Origin: a virus
Length of the DNA: 53,844 nucleotides
Direction: 5' to 3' (one strand)
Virus record (IMG/VR): IMGVR_UViG_3300048021_000955
Span: 1-53,844 of that record
The position numbers and the translations under genes are program-made. This document shows, in pieces, positions 1-11,400 of this stretch. The stretch's first letter is position 1, and every line of letters starts with the position of its first letter. Below the pieces are notes generated by a model that did no database searches, was not told the DNA's origin, and saw only the letters and a list, made by a program, of their open reading frames with translations.

Positions 1-2480
1 GTATACAATAGTGCTAAGTGTGAAAGAGATACCGGACTTATTATTGATGCAGCAGCATATGACACATTGCTTGGTACAAACTACAATGCAGTTACAGCAG
101 GATTATCATATCAAAGAGCAAACAGTGCATATGTTTTAAGTGATCAAAATACAGAAACAATCGGCGGTATTAATTTTGCAAAAAGTAGATCCAGTGATGC
201 AACAACACATTCGCCCTCGCAATCAGATGTTGAAGCAGCATTTGACGAAGTAATTGATATTATACAAAACGGTGCAGTAAGCACACCGCAGGCTGCTGAT
301 CCACTTACATTTACAGATCCATCAACTGCATCAACAGCCGAAATAAACACAAAATCTCAATTACAAAATAATAGAAATTTTATTGCTGCTGAAACAGTTG
401 CTTACATAAATGAGAATTACGTTAATTTTACATATGACAGTTCAAAATGTGAAAGAGATATTGGATTAATATTAGATGCAATATCAAAAGATGTTGCACT
501 AGGAACAAACTATAATACTGTAACAGCAGGATTAGCCTACTCAAGAGCCACCGCTGCAACTAACAAAGCAGCACAAGGTTTACAAACACTCGAATCATTT
601 AAGTTTGCACGTAAAGAAACAATCGAAAAAGGATTAAGTGATACTGGAGAAGCAAGGGCATTAGCATCGTGGAATGAAGTTATAGATATATTTGAAAATG
701 GCGTTGTTAGTACAGATACCGCAGCCGATGCTATAACATTTACTACTCCGGTTGGTGCAAGCCAAGATCTAGAAGATGCAAAAGATCAATTACAAGCAAA
801 TAGAGATTTTATTGCAGCTGAGATTGTTGCATATGTAAATGATAACACACCGCCGGCAGGTTATAATCAAACTAAATGCAATCGTGATGTAAAATATATT
901 GTAGATGGTTTATCACACGATATACTTTATGGTGGTAACTCAGCAACTAGACTAGTAGCAGCTAGTTATTTTGAAGGTGCAGTAGCACAACTTCCTGTAA
1001 ACCAGCTAACACCAACTACTAATGCCTATACACACTTAAAAGATACTGTGATTCCAGCAATTATCACAAATACTCCACTAACACCTACAACTGGCAACAC
1101 TGAAACTCAAGACACCACAAACGGTGCAGCAACCGCAACAGAAAGTGCAGCACTTGAATTATTGGTAGATATTATTATTGATCACATAAATGGCTACGAT
1201 AATGTTAATCCGTTAGGTGACGAAGTATTACCAAGTGTTACTTGGTCTACATCAGAACTGCAACAAGATTACAGCACTATTGTTGCACAGAAGTCAAGTA
1301 TACAAAGTTTGACAACACAGTTTATTGCAGACACTTTTACTGGATTCAACTTTAATAGCACAAAATGCGATAGAGATACAAAGTATATTGTTGATGCATT
1401 AACATATGATATATTATACGGTGGCAATAGTGCTACGCTTAATGCTGCACGTAGCTATTGGGTAGGTACACAAACACAAGTTGAAGGACAAAAAGCAGAA
1501 ACTGCAACAGCGTTAGAATATACAGCAACTATATTAAATAAAATTATACAAGATCAAGCAGTTGATTATACTTGGCAATCAAGTGAAGCACAAGATACAA
1601 CTGCTGGTGCAGGAACTACAACAGAAGCAGCAACCGCAGCTAACTTGTTGCAAATTATACAAGATGTTATAACTGACGGTCTAGATAATTTGCCTACAGA
1701 AGTCAAGCCAGATTATGCAACATTTGCAAATGCAGATGTGATTGCTGGAGTTAATAATTTATTAACAGAAAAAGATACTATTGTAGCAGATACAATTACC
1801 TATATTAACACAACTTATAATGGATTTAGCTATGATCAAGAAGTATGTAAAAGAGACACAGGCTATATTATTGATGCTATTGTACACGATGCTTTCTACG
1901 AAGCAAACATTAGCACACTAATAGCAACTCGTGCATACTTCCTAGGTAGTACACAATACTTGCCAAATGAACAAGTTGCTCCTACAGTAGCAGCATACAA
2001 CCATTTACAAAGTGTAATTGATGATACTATTCAAGGTGTAGCAGTTATTCCACAGTCAGGAAATAGTCTATCACAAGTATTGAGCGGCAATTACGGAAAT
2101 GCAGCAGTAGGAACAACATTTACAAATTTGATTGGTATATTAAAAACAGCAATAACTAATCAAACTTTAATTGGAACACCGGCTGAAATTGAACCTAATT
2201 ATACCTGGATTAACCAAGCAACTAGAGACGCAGCAGAATCATTTTTTGTACAAAAATCGTATTATGAAACAGAAACAATCAAATACATTGAACAAAATAT
2301 TTTAGGATTCTCATATAATATTGATAAGTGTAAAAGAGATACAGGTTATATTATTGATGCAGCAATATACGATATGATGTATGGTGGTGATAAACAATCT
2401 CGTCGAGCAGCATTAGCATATTATAATGGTGCGATACTTACTGGTATAACAGGCGATTATGGAGATCAAACGGGTATCAC
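1..2480 (+). repeat. Six-copy Cys-RD protein repeat array
   Basis: Codons for the conserved Cys of C-x-RD occur at 19, 448, 877, 1366, 1846 and 2329. The spacings are 143, 143, 163, 160 and 161 codons, so there are two unit lengths. Each unit ends an alpha-like stretch with a Y-I/N-x-x-Y-x-G-F-x-Y lead-in, then C-x-RD-x-G/K-Y-I-x-D-A. The array probably began before the window. Confidence 0.8.
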
Positions 2481-5382
2481 AGCATATGCAAATAAGTATC
2501 TTGCTTCAATTGTAAACAAAGTTTCAAAAAATGAAACAGTTACAAAAAGTTTTGGTAACCCAGCAACACAACTACTAACCATACCAGATGGAAGTACATT
2601 ATTAGAAACTGGTGAACTTCCTGGAGCCGAACTAGAATTATTAATTGCTAGGGTTGCTGATGCAATTGAAGCAAAAACAATGGGCGATTGGTTTGAAAGA
2701 GAGCACAATTTAACATTAGGTAATTCAATATTTTTACAAGAACGAAATGCAATACTTGATGCTGAAGACGATATTGTTGATAATGCCATTAGTTCATTAA
2801 ACTTAGTATACGGTGGTATTTTTGATATCAACGTATTCCCTGGTGTTATTAGTGTAACCACAGATAAACTTGCAGATTTAAATAATGTTAGTACTGTTAG
2901 TACAAGTGGACACGCATTTGAGTATGTCGGTGCTGGTATAACCTACAATGCACTTCCATTCTTTGGCGGTACAGCAATACCTGAAACTGAGATTGTAGAA
3001 TCAAATCAAGGTAAAATATTTGCTGGTGGTACAGTTGACCAAATTGGTAACTTTAGAGTTGGTAACTTCTTTGCTGTTAATGCACTTACAGGTGGTATCA
3101 GCTTAAATGCTAATGAAATTGACCTAGAAGGTTTGACAAGTGTTGGTCCGTTTATTAGAAACGGTATTCCAGTTGGTGTTGAATTAAAAGAGGTTAGTGA
3201 CAACGAAGCATTGTTATCAAGTTTAGGCACACAAGATTTCCAAACAGCACCTACACAAAGAGCTGTTTCAAATTATGTTGAAGCAAGATACTTGAACAAA
3301 ACAACAGGCGGTGATATTGTTGGCGATGTAAGTATGACAGGAGACTTAGCAGTCAACGGTGATGCAATTACAAGTACAAATACAAGTTTTGAATTCCTTA
3401 ATACAGGTGTACAAAGCATAGATATGTTAGCTGCGGCAACCACTATTAATATTGGTGCTGCAACAGGTACTGTTACAATTAATCCAGATGTTACAATAGA
3501 AGGTGTTCTAACTGTTAACGGAAACTTAGTATTTGACGGTGATGTTAATATTAGTATACCAGATGAAACATTACAAGCATATAGTATTACTGAAGGCACT
3601 GAAGATTATATAAGCATCAATACTAGAGAAGGTGAAGAAGCAATTACATTTGGTGAGCAGCCAAGTGTTATTATTGCCAACCAAACAATATCAACAAGCA
3701 AAGACACTGGTGCATTAGTTGTAGACGGCGGTGTTGGTGTTGAAGGCAGTGTGTTTATAAACACTGATTTAACTGTTACTGCAAACGCAAACCTAGGTGC
3801 AGATAGAACTACATCCGAACATACTGTTTCAGGTAAAATAGATATCGATATTCCAGATGATAGTATTAATAATTTTAGAATACACGAAAACATCAGTGAA
3901 TATGTAAACATCTATACTACAGATGGTGATGAACAAATTCTTTTAGGTAGTACACCTAAATTAATTATTCTAAACAACACAAACGCTACAGATAACACAA
4001 CTGGTGCTGTACAAGTCACTGGTGGTATAAGTGCTCAACAAAATATACATTCGGGTATTGACGTTGTAGCAGATCGTGATTTGATTGCTGATAGAAATGC
4101 TAAAATTAACGGTAGTAATATCACAACCGATTCTACCTCATTTGATGTAATAAACACAGTAGCAACAACTGTAAATGCGTTTGGTGATGCTACTACACTT
4201 AACATAGGTGGTGCTACTGGCACAATGACAATTGGCAATGAAGTTGTTATTATAGATAGTGTAGCAGGTTTACAGATTCCGGTAGGTACTACTTCCGATC
4301 GTCCAACTAATGTTACAGGTAGAATCAGATTTAACACTAGTTTAAATGCATTTGAAGGTTATGATGGTATAGCTTGGAATACTTTAGGCGGAGTAATTGA
4401 TGTAGATCAAGATACGAAAATTGTTGCCGAAGATAATCCTGGTGCAGACAATGACGAACTAGACTTCTTTACTGGAGGTGTACTTAGAGCTACATTGAGC
4501 AGTACATCTTTTGATATTGCAGCAACAAACACTTTAAGTATCGCAAATGTTACAGAAAGCGAATCAACAACAACAGGTGCATTAACAGTAGCAGGTGGTG
4601 TAGGCATTAGTAAAAACTTGCACGTAAATGGATACATTAACGGCAACACAAATGGTATACTAACAATTGGTAACTTAGGTAGTGATAAAATCATTATCAA
4701 AGGCGAAACAATCGAAACACCTGATACTATAAAACTTATTGCTAATGCTCCTGACAGTGCAGCTGACGACATTGTATATCCGATGACATTTGCACATCAT
4801 ACAATAAGTGGTGCTATTGTTGCAGGGTCTGGTACAGGTATTAAGTTTGAATTAGAAACAACAAATGACAATTTTGAAATCGGCGGCCAAATTGAAATAG
4901 TATCTCAAGACATTACAGGGTCACAAGAAGACTTTGATATGGTGTTTAGAACAATGGATGCTGGTAGTACAGGTGTAGAAAAACTACGTTTGAGTGAAAC
5001 TACAAGTACATTTAGTACAAACGTTCAAGTTGATCAAAACTTATTTGTAACTGGTATACTTGATGCAGCAGGATTTAGAGGTAGTATATTTGCAGATGAT
5101 AGTACCGAAATGCTTGATGCAATTAACAACAAAATTACTGTAACTGATATAGCTGCTGGTACACTTTCACTTACTACTGATTTAGAAGTTATACACGGTG
5201 GTACAGGCGTAAGTACACTTACCGAAGATGGTATTATGTATGGTGCAGGAACAGGAACAGTGCAAGTTACAGCAGCAGCTGGTACAGCAGATGCTTCAGA
5301 AACATTCCAAGTACTTACTGTAACAAGCGATTCAGATGCGACTCCAATTTGGTCTGACACTATAGATGGTGGTAGCTTCTAA
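1..5382 (+). CDS. Giant tail-fibre-like virion protein, 5' end outside window
   Basis: The reading frame is open from base 1, so the gene starts upstream; 1793 residues are present. The first 870 or so residues hold six copies of a module whose core is C-x-RD-x3-I-x-D-A/G-x3-D followed by GTNY or YGGN. The Cys codons lie at 19, 448, 877, 1366, 1846 and 2329. The rest is Gly/Ser/Thr/Asn-rich beta-repeat sequence typical of phage fibres, with two blocks related to TTVNAFG-ATT-NIG, and the protein ends in a short DGGSF tail with no chaperone domain. I recall similar Cys-RD modules in large cyanophage virion proteins, so a fibre or baseplate-associated structural role is likely; the exact position in the virion is unknown. 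A module around 2908-3110 (EYVGAGITYNALP to VGNFF) is shared with the next gene, so the two are paralogous in part. Confidence 0.8.
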   Translation, partial: VYNSAKCERDTGLIIDAAAYDTLLGTNYNAVTAGLSYQRANSAYVLSDQNTETIGGINFAKSRSSDATTHSPSQSDVEAAFDEVIDIIQNGAVSTPQAADPLTFTDPSTASTAEINTKSQLQNNRNFIAAETVAYINENYVNFTYDSSKCERDIGLILDAISKDVALGTNYNTVTAGLAYSRATAATNKAAQGLQTLESFKFARKETIEKGLSDTGEARALASWNEVIDIFENGVVSTDTAADAITFTTPVGASQDLEDAKDQLQANRDFIAAEIVAYVNDNTPPAGYNQTKCNRDVKYIVDGLSHDILYGGNSATRLVAASYFEGAVAQLPVNQLTPTTNAYTHLKDTVIPAIITNTPLTPTTGNTETQDTTNGAATATESAALELLVDIIIDHINGYDNVNPLGDEVLPSVTWSTSELQQDYSTIVAQKSSIQSLTTQFIADTFTGFNFNSTKCDRDTKYIVDALTYDILYGGNSATLNAARSYWVGTQTQVEGQKAETATALEYTATILNKIIQDQAVDYTWQSSEAQDTTAGAGTTTEAATAANLLQIIQDVITDGLDNLPTEVKPDYATFANADVIAGVNNLLTEKDTIVADTITYINTTYNGFSYDQEVCKRDTGYIIDAIVHDAFYEANISTLIATRAYFLGSTQYLPNEQVAPTVAAYNHLQSVIDDTIQGVAVIPQSGNSLSQVLSGNYGNAAVGTTFTNLIGILKTAITNQTLIGTPAEIEPNYTWINQATRDAAESFFVQKSYYETETIKYIEQNILGFSYNIDKCKRDTGYIIDAAIYDMMYGGDKQSRRAALAYYNGAILTGITGDYGDQTGITAYANKYLASIVNKVSKNETVTKSFGNPATQLLTIPDGSTLLETGELPGAELELLIARVADAIEAKTMGDWFEREHNLTLGNSIFLQERNAILDAEDDIVDNAISSLNLVYGGIFDINVFPGVISVTTDKLADLNNVSTVSTSGHAFEYVGAGITYNALPFFGGTAIPETEIVESNQGKIFAGGTVDQIGNFRVGNFFAVNALTGGISLNANEIDLEGLTSVGPFIRNGIPVGVELKEVSDNEALLSSLGTQDFQTAPTQRAVSNYVEARYLNKTTGGDIVGDVSMTGDLAVNGDAITSTNTSFEFLNTGVQSIDMLAAATTINIGAATGTVTINPDVTIEGVLTVNGNLVFDGDVNISIPDETLQAYSITEGTEDYISINTREGEEAITFGEQPSVIIANQTISTSKDTGALVVDGGVGVEGSVFINTDLTVTANANLGADRTTSEHTVSGKIDIDIPDDSINNFRIHENISEYVNIYTTDGDEQILLGSTPKLIILNNTNATDNTTGAVQVTGGISAQQNIHSGIDVVADRDLIADRNAKINGSNITTDSTSFDVINTVATTVNAFGDATTLNIGGATGTMTIGNEVVIIDSVAGLQIPVGTTSDRPTNVTGRIRFNTSLNAFEGYDGIAWNTLGGVIDVDQDTKIVAEDNPGADNDELDFFTGGVLRATLSSTSFDIAATNTLSIANVTESESTTTGALTVAGGVGISKNLHVNGYINGNTNGILTIGNLGSDKIIIKGETIETPDTIKLIANAPDSAADDIVYPMTFAHHTISGAIVAGSGTGIKFELETTNDNFEIGGQIEIVSQDITGSQEDFDMVFRTMDAGSTGVEKLRLSETTSTFSTNVQVDQNLFVTGILDAAGFRGSIFADDSTEMLDAINNKITVTDIAAGTLSLTTDLEVIHGGTGVSTLTEDGIMYGAGTGTVQVTAAAGTADASETFQVLTVTSDSDATPIWSDTIDGGSF

Positions 5383-5406
5383 TAAAGCTGCCACTTTTAC
5401 TCCTAT

Positions 5407-5414
5407 CATAAATA
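5407..5414 (+). promoter_or_regulatory. T4-type late promoter motif CATAAATA
   Basis: CATAAATA matches the T4 late core TATAAATA at seven of eight positions. It lies in the 107-base gap before the 3691-aa fibre gene, 75 bases ahead of its ATG. A second CCTAAATA lies at 5469-5476, only 13 bases from the ATG, and overlaps the Shine-Dalgarno region. Either could drive the fibre gene; the upstream copy leaves room for a normal leader. Confidence 0.5.
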
Positions 5415-5489
5415 ACAATAGAACGATTTATATCGTGTTACTGGGCGTCTTTATAGACTTGACCCGTACCTAAATAGGAGGCAGCCTTT

Positions 5490-8400
5490 ATGGCAACAAA
5501 GATTAGACACAAGCGTAGTGCGGTGGCTGGTAAACAGCCGTTAGTTTCTCAATTAGAATCAGGTGAATTAGCAATCAACACAGCAGATGGTAAAGTATAC
5601 CTATTGCGTGATGATAACACTGTACAAGATATTACAAGAAGAGTATTTGAAGGAAATACACAATTAGAAGTAGATGACTTAGGTGATAGTACATCAGCTG
5701 CAATTACTGCAACTGTTAACAACGACTTAAAAATGTCAGTTACTGATAATGGTATATTTTTAAACGATGATATTAGTATTAATAATGCAAATACATTAAC
5801 GTTCAAAGAACTTACAGGTTCTGGTGCTGATGGTATTTCATTAAAATCTCCGGATACGCTTGACGCAGGGTACAACCTTACATTGCCTCCACAAGTAGGT
5901 ACTACTGGTCAGCTTATAGCTACAGACGCACAAGGAAATTTATTCTTCCAAGATGCAGATATTTTCGGCGGTAACGTTGTTTATGTTAGTGCCGAACAAG
6001 GCGATGATGCAAACGATGGTCAAAGTGCTCCAGTTAAAACTGTAAAACGTGCGTGTCAAATTGCTTCAGGTTTGATTTACAATGCCGATGGCACTACTAA
6101 TGGTACACGAGTAAACGTAAAAGTTGCAGTTGGTGACTATACCGAGGACAACCCTATTATTGTTCCAGATAACACAGTTATCAAAGGTGACGGTTTGCGT
6201 GGTTGTATTATTCGTCCTGCAAACGCTAACAGAGATATTTTACGTGTTAGAAATGCTTGTTACTTTGGTGAATTTACATTCCGTGATGGCGTCGACGAAA
6301 ATCAAGTTCCTTTAATTACTGCTGATTATGCTGTGGCATTTGATGATCCGTTTGATGCTAATATTACTGATCGTGCTGATTATACAAACTTGCCTGACAC
6401 AAGACCTTTTATTACTACTTCACCTTATATTCAAAATGCTTCAATTTTGTCCTTCTTAGGTATGAATGGTGCAAAAATTGATGGTAGCAAAGTTACTTCA
6501 CCGAACATTGGTTTTATTCCACAAGAGCAAGAAAATCCAGTAGTTGGCGCAATACCTGAGCAAGGTAAATCAATGGTTGCCAACGCCTTTACTATTCTAT
6601 CATTTGGTGGTACAGCGTGGCGACTAACCAACGATGCTTATGCACAGATCGTGTCTTGTTTTGAAATCTTCCTACTAAATGGTGTTTATTGTCAGTCAGG
6701 TGGTTATTGTTCCATTACTAACTCCGCTACAAACTTTGGATTGTATGCGTTGAGATCTAGTGGTTATTCACCAAAAGCATTTGAATTTGACCGTGCATTT
6801 GTTACAGGTACAGGTGCTTTTGAAGGTTTACAGACAGTTAGTATTGTAGGTATCAACAGAGATACACCAGTTGAAGAATTTGTTTTACGCTTCAGAGAAG
6901 CCGATTATAAAACAGCATACGAAAGATTGCTAGTTGAAAAAGATCAAATTGCAGCAGATACTGTTACTTGGATCAATCAACAAATAGCAGCAGCATCGCC
7001 AAGTATATGGGCATCATTTGAGTATGATCAAACAAAATGTGCTAGAGATGTAGGATTGTTAGTAGATGCTATCAGGTGGGATGCTGCATTTGATACTAAT
7101 TATAGATCAGTTAGTTCTGCACTTACATATTTTAACGGTAGATTTCCTTCTGCCTTGTTTGCTGCACAAAAAGCACAACACATAGAAGCATTTACACAAG
7201 CAAAATCGTTTACAACTAATATTACACAACAATCTACATATGACTCTCGTGTTAACGCACTTTGGGACGAAATTATTGAAATTTTAGATAATGACAAAAC
7301 ATTTACACCAACTACAGGAACAACATACGATCCTAACACAGGAATATTAGTTGCTAATATCGGTGCACACAATCTGACCGTAGGTACATCGATAATTATT
7401 GCTGATAATAGTTTGACGTTTACTTGTGCATCAGATGGCAACACTGCTCAAGTAACATATCCAAGATCAACTGATCCGGCATCAAAAACAGCATTGACAA
7501 TTTCTGCTGTGACATCTGATACCATTACTGTAAACGTTGGAACAAGTAGCGAAACATCTGCACATACATTTATAACATCAGCTGCTAATAGTGTTACTAT
7601 TGAAGGTGTCGGTGTTACTGGACTTACTGATCCAACTGGATATAATAGTAGCTACCTGGCAGGTTACGGAGATGCCAGAACGCAATTAGAAAGCAACAGA
7701 AATTTTCTTATAAAAGAAATTACTGCCTGGATTGCTGTACAAGTTGCTGGAGAAATATCACCATTTGTATCTACGTTTTCATACGATGTTGCTCAGTGCG
7801 AAAATGATATAGGATTAATTTTAGATGCATTGAGATATGATCTAACATACGGTGGTAATTTACAAACTTTTGATGCAGCAATACAATATTTTGTTGGTAC
7901 AACAAAACAACTTGCTGATGGTCAAAAAGATGCAACATTAGCTTCTTACGCAAGATTAAAAGAAATTATCGGCCAAGTTATTCTTGAACAAGCGGTAACA
8001 GTATCCGCTGGTAATGCTTTGACTCAAGACACATCCGGAACAGCAGGTAGCAGCGATGCGTCTAATGCTGCAAAAGATAGAATACAAGAAATTATTGATT
8101 ATGTTGATAGCGATGGTGCAACTCCTCCAACTAAAATTGAACCAGGTACAACTTGGGTTTCAGCCGCACTTGTAGAAGATAAAGATAGACTATATCCTGA
8201 AGCACAAAAAAATATTGGACAAAATGTTAACGCATACATTGAAACACAAGTAGATGCTGCACAGTGGTATAACTTTACATACGATAATTCAAAATGTTTA
8301 CGTGATACAAAACTGATTGTTGAAGCTGTTGCAAAAGATGCTTGGGATACAGGTAACAGATATTCACGTAGTGCTGGTTTATCTTACTACAATAAAAACA

Positions 8401-11400
8401 TTGGCGATAGTTCGCAGATTAGTATTAGTGGACAAGAAAGACAAACTATAAGTGCTATTAATCAAGCCAAGGCATTAACATTAGCAGAAATTACAAGTCT
8501 GTCATTAGCATCACGAAATTTTGTAGGTAGTAGATTTGACATAGTAACAACTATTATTAATGATGGTGATGATTTACCAGATGCACAAGATGTAAGTTCA
8601 GAAGGCGATATTACAAACGATTTTAAAACCAATGCTACCGAAAGTACATTTAATGGTTCAACGGATGTAAACGTAAATGTTGATGTATTTACAATTGTAG
8701 ATCACGGATTTACTAACGGACAAAAAGTAATTTATGATCCAGATAACAATCCAGTCATACAAGGACTAGATGCAGAACAAACATATTATATTAAAATTAT
8801 TAATGATGACGAATTTAGTTTAACATTTGACGAATCGGGCGATTTTGATGTTAATGTTCTTGCTACAAGTACCGGTACACATAAATTTTTATCAGGTGTT
8901 ATTGAATTCTTTGTAAATGAGATTACTGATTCGCATACAACTTATCAAACATTAGAATTAGAATCGGGTTCTGAGAGTTATGAGTTTGTACCGGGTAGAC
9001 AGATTACCGGTGTTACAGGTACAAGTAATAATGCTGCTATTGTGTTTAGTTGGAAGCCTGCCATAAGAGAACTTATAGTTAGTATAGAACAAGTAGCAGT
9101 TGGTCAAAGTTTGTTGCGTATCCAATTCGACGAAACTAGTACTATTACAGCAGATCACGCTGGCACACCAAATACCACTATTGGTGTAAATGCTGCGCAA
9201 TCTAAATTAGGACTTGGTACTGCAACTTTTGCTATTAAAGCAACTGACGGTAGTAGTTCTTTAAGTAACCTATCAGCCTTACCAGAAAATCAGGTTTGGT
9301 TCCACAGACCAAGTATTGTTAACTCATCATCACACACTTGGGAATATGCAGGTTCAGGTACAGACTATAACGCATTACCACAAAACGGCGGTAACACAAA
9401 AAGTGAATTTGAACAGTTTGAAGAACTACCCGGTCGTGTTTACTCTTCAGGTACAAACGAACTTGGTGACTTTAAAGTTGGTGACTTTATTACAGCGTTT
9501 AACAGAACAGGTAATATCACATTTAGAAACAAAGTTCAGGTTGATGAACTTGATGCTTTGAGACTAAGTTTGTCAGATGTTGCAATTGAAGAAATTTCAA
9601 CAAGTGTAAACTTAGGCGATGACGAGCTAGGTGGTGCAAGTAATGCAAGACTTTCAACTCAGTTAGCTGTTAGAGCATTTATTAGTAATAGATTAGGAGG
9701 CTTTGTTGACAAAACTGTGTCAACTGCTGCTGTTCCGGGTGCCATTGTTCAATTAAACACAAATGGACAACTTAATGGAGACTTAATTCCAGCAACACGT
9801 CAGTTTACAAATACCAACACACAAGGTTATCAATCAAGACTTGAACAAGTTGATAATATACCACCTGTTGATTTGAAAGCTGGTGACATTGCTACAGAAA
9901 ATTATGAACAAGTAGAACTTACTCTAAGTGGAAATATTAGTGCTGCTGACGGAGCTATTATTACACAACCTACTGCATTTGGCGCAACTGGTTATGCCAA
10001 AGGACTATATGGTAACAGCGGTAACATTCTTGTAGCAAGTATTGGCGGTGAATGGATTGTTGGAGACGATAGTACAGGCTCACAATTCCAAACTGGTGTT
10101 GGAAACAACATTTTTGTTGACGGTGTTGACAGTGGTGTATATCCTACAGGTATTGGTCTATCAAGTCAAGTTATTGACAACTTCTTTTTAAGAAGTTCTA
10201 ATTCAAGTCAATTCCTGATACTAGATCCAACAGATGATTATACATTTACTACAAATACAATTACAAACTTAGAACGTACTTCAAATGTTACAACTGCTAC
10301 AACAAGCGGTGCTCACAATCTCTTAATTGGTAATCAAATCAGTATTACCTGTTCTGATAATGAAACTTTTGAAACAAATGGACAAGTTATTAGTACGCCA
10401 ACAAGTACAACATTTACATATTCAAATGTAGATCCGGATGACGTTGCAAGTTTTGCTGTATCTGACGGTTTTGTTGGCAGTGTTGTAAGAAGTGCTGACG
10501 GTAATGCTCAGGGTAGAGTAACTGAATTGAGAGAAGGTGTGTTATCAGGTATTGATAATTCTAATATTACAGGCGGTACTTTATACACTCCAACAGTAGG
10601 AAACCAAACATATCTCGATGTAGTATTAACAAATGTAACAGGAAGTGGTACGGGTGCTACAGCAGATATTACAGTCACAGCGGGACAAGTTACCGATGTT
10701 GATATTAAAACAGGCGGCACAGGTTATGCGATTGGAGATTTATTAAGTGCAGCTTCTAGTAGTGTAGGAAACACAGGAAGTGGATTCCAGATAGAAGTTA
10801 CTGCTTTTGAAAAACGTGCTTACATTGACATTATTGGCGGCGAACTTTTTGTTGCAAGTAGTTCAAGTGTTGACTTTGTAGAAGATAACACTGCTGTACA
10901 AACGGCACGAGACATAAACTTAGATGATTTTATCACACATAACTTCTTAGCAGGTTCTTCCGGCGCAGGCGGTGCTGTTGACTATACCAACTTTAGAATT
11001 ACCATACCAAATCACGGATACTCAAATGGTGATCCATTAAAATACGATACATTAGGTAATGCTCCAATCGGTGGTATTTTGAACGGACAAGTTGTTTATG
11101 CAAAATTCATAGACAATAATACAATTGAATTGTACGAAGGATTTGCACTACTTAACAAAATAGAATTTGCAAGTACTCCTGCTAACAACAATCATAATTT
11201 GACAAGAAGTACAGTTAACATAACTGACAACAGCGTTATTATCGAGAATCACGGATACACAACAGCCGATGCTGTTAGATTAAACACACTATCAGACGGT
11301 AGTTCAAGTAATGCATTACCTATAGTTGATGGTGCCGATCCTATTCCAGACGGTTCTAGATTCTTTGTTGGTTCTGTAACTACTAACTCATTTACACTAC

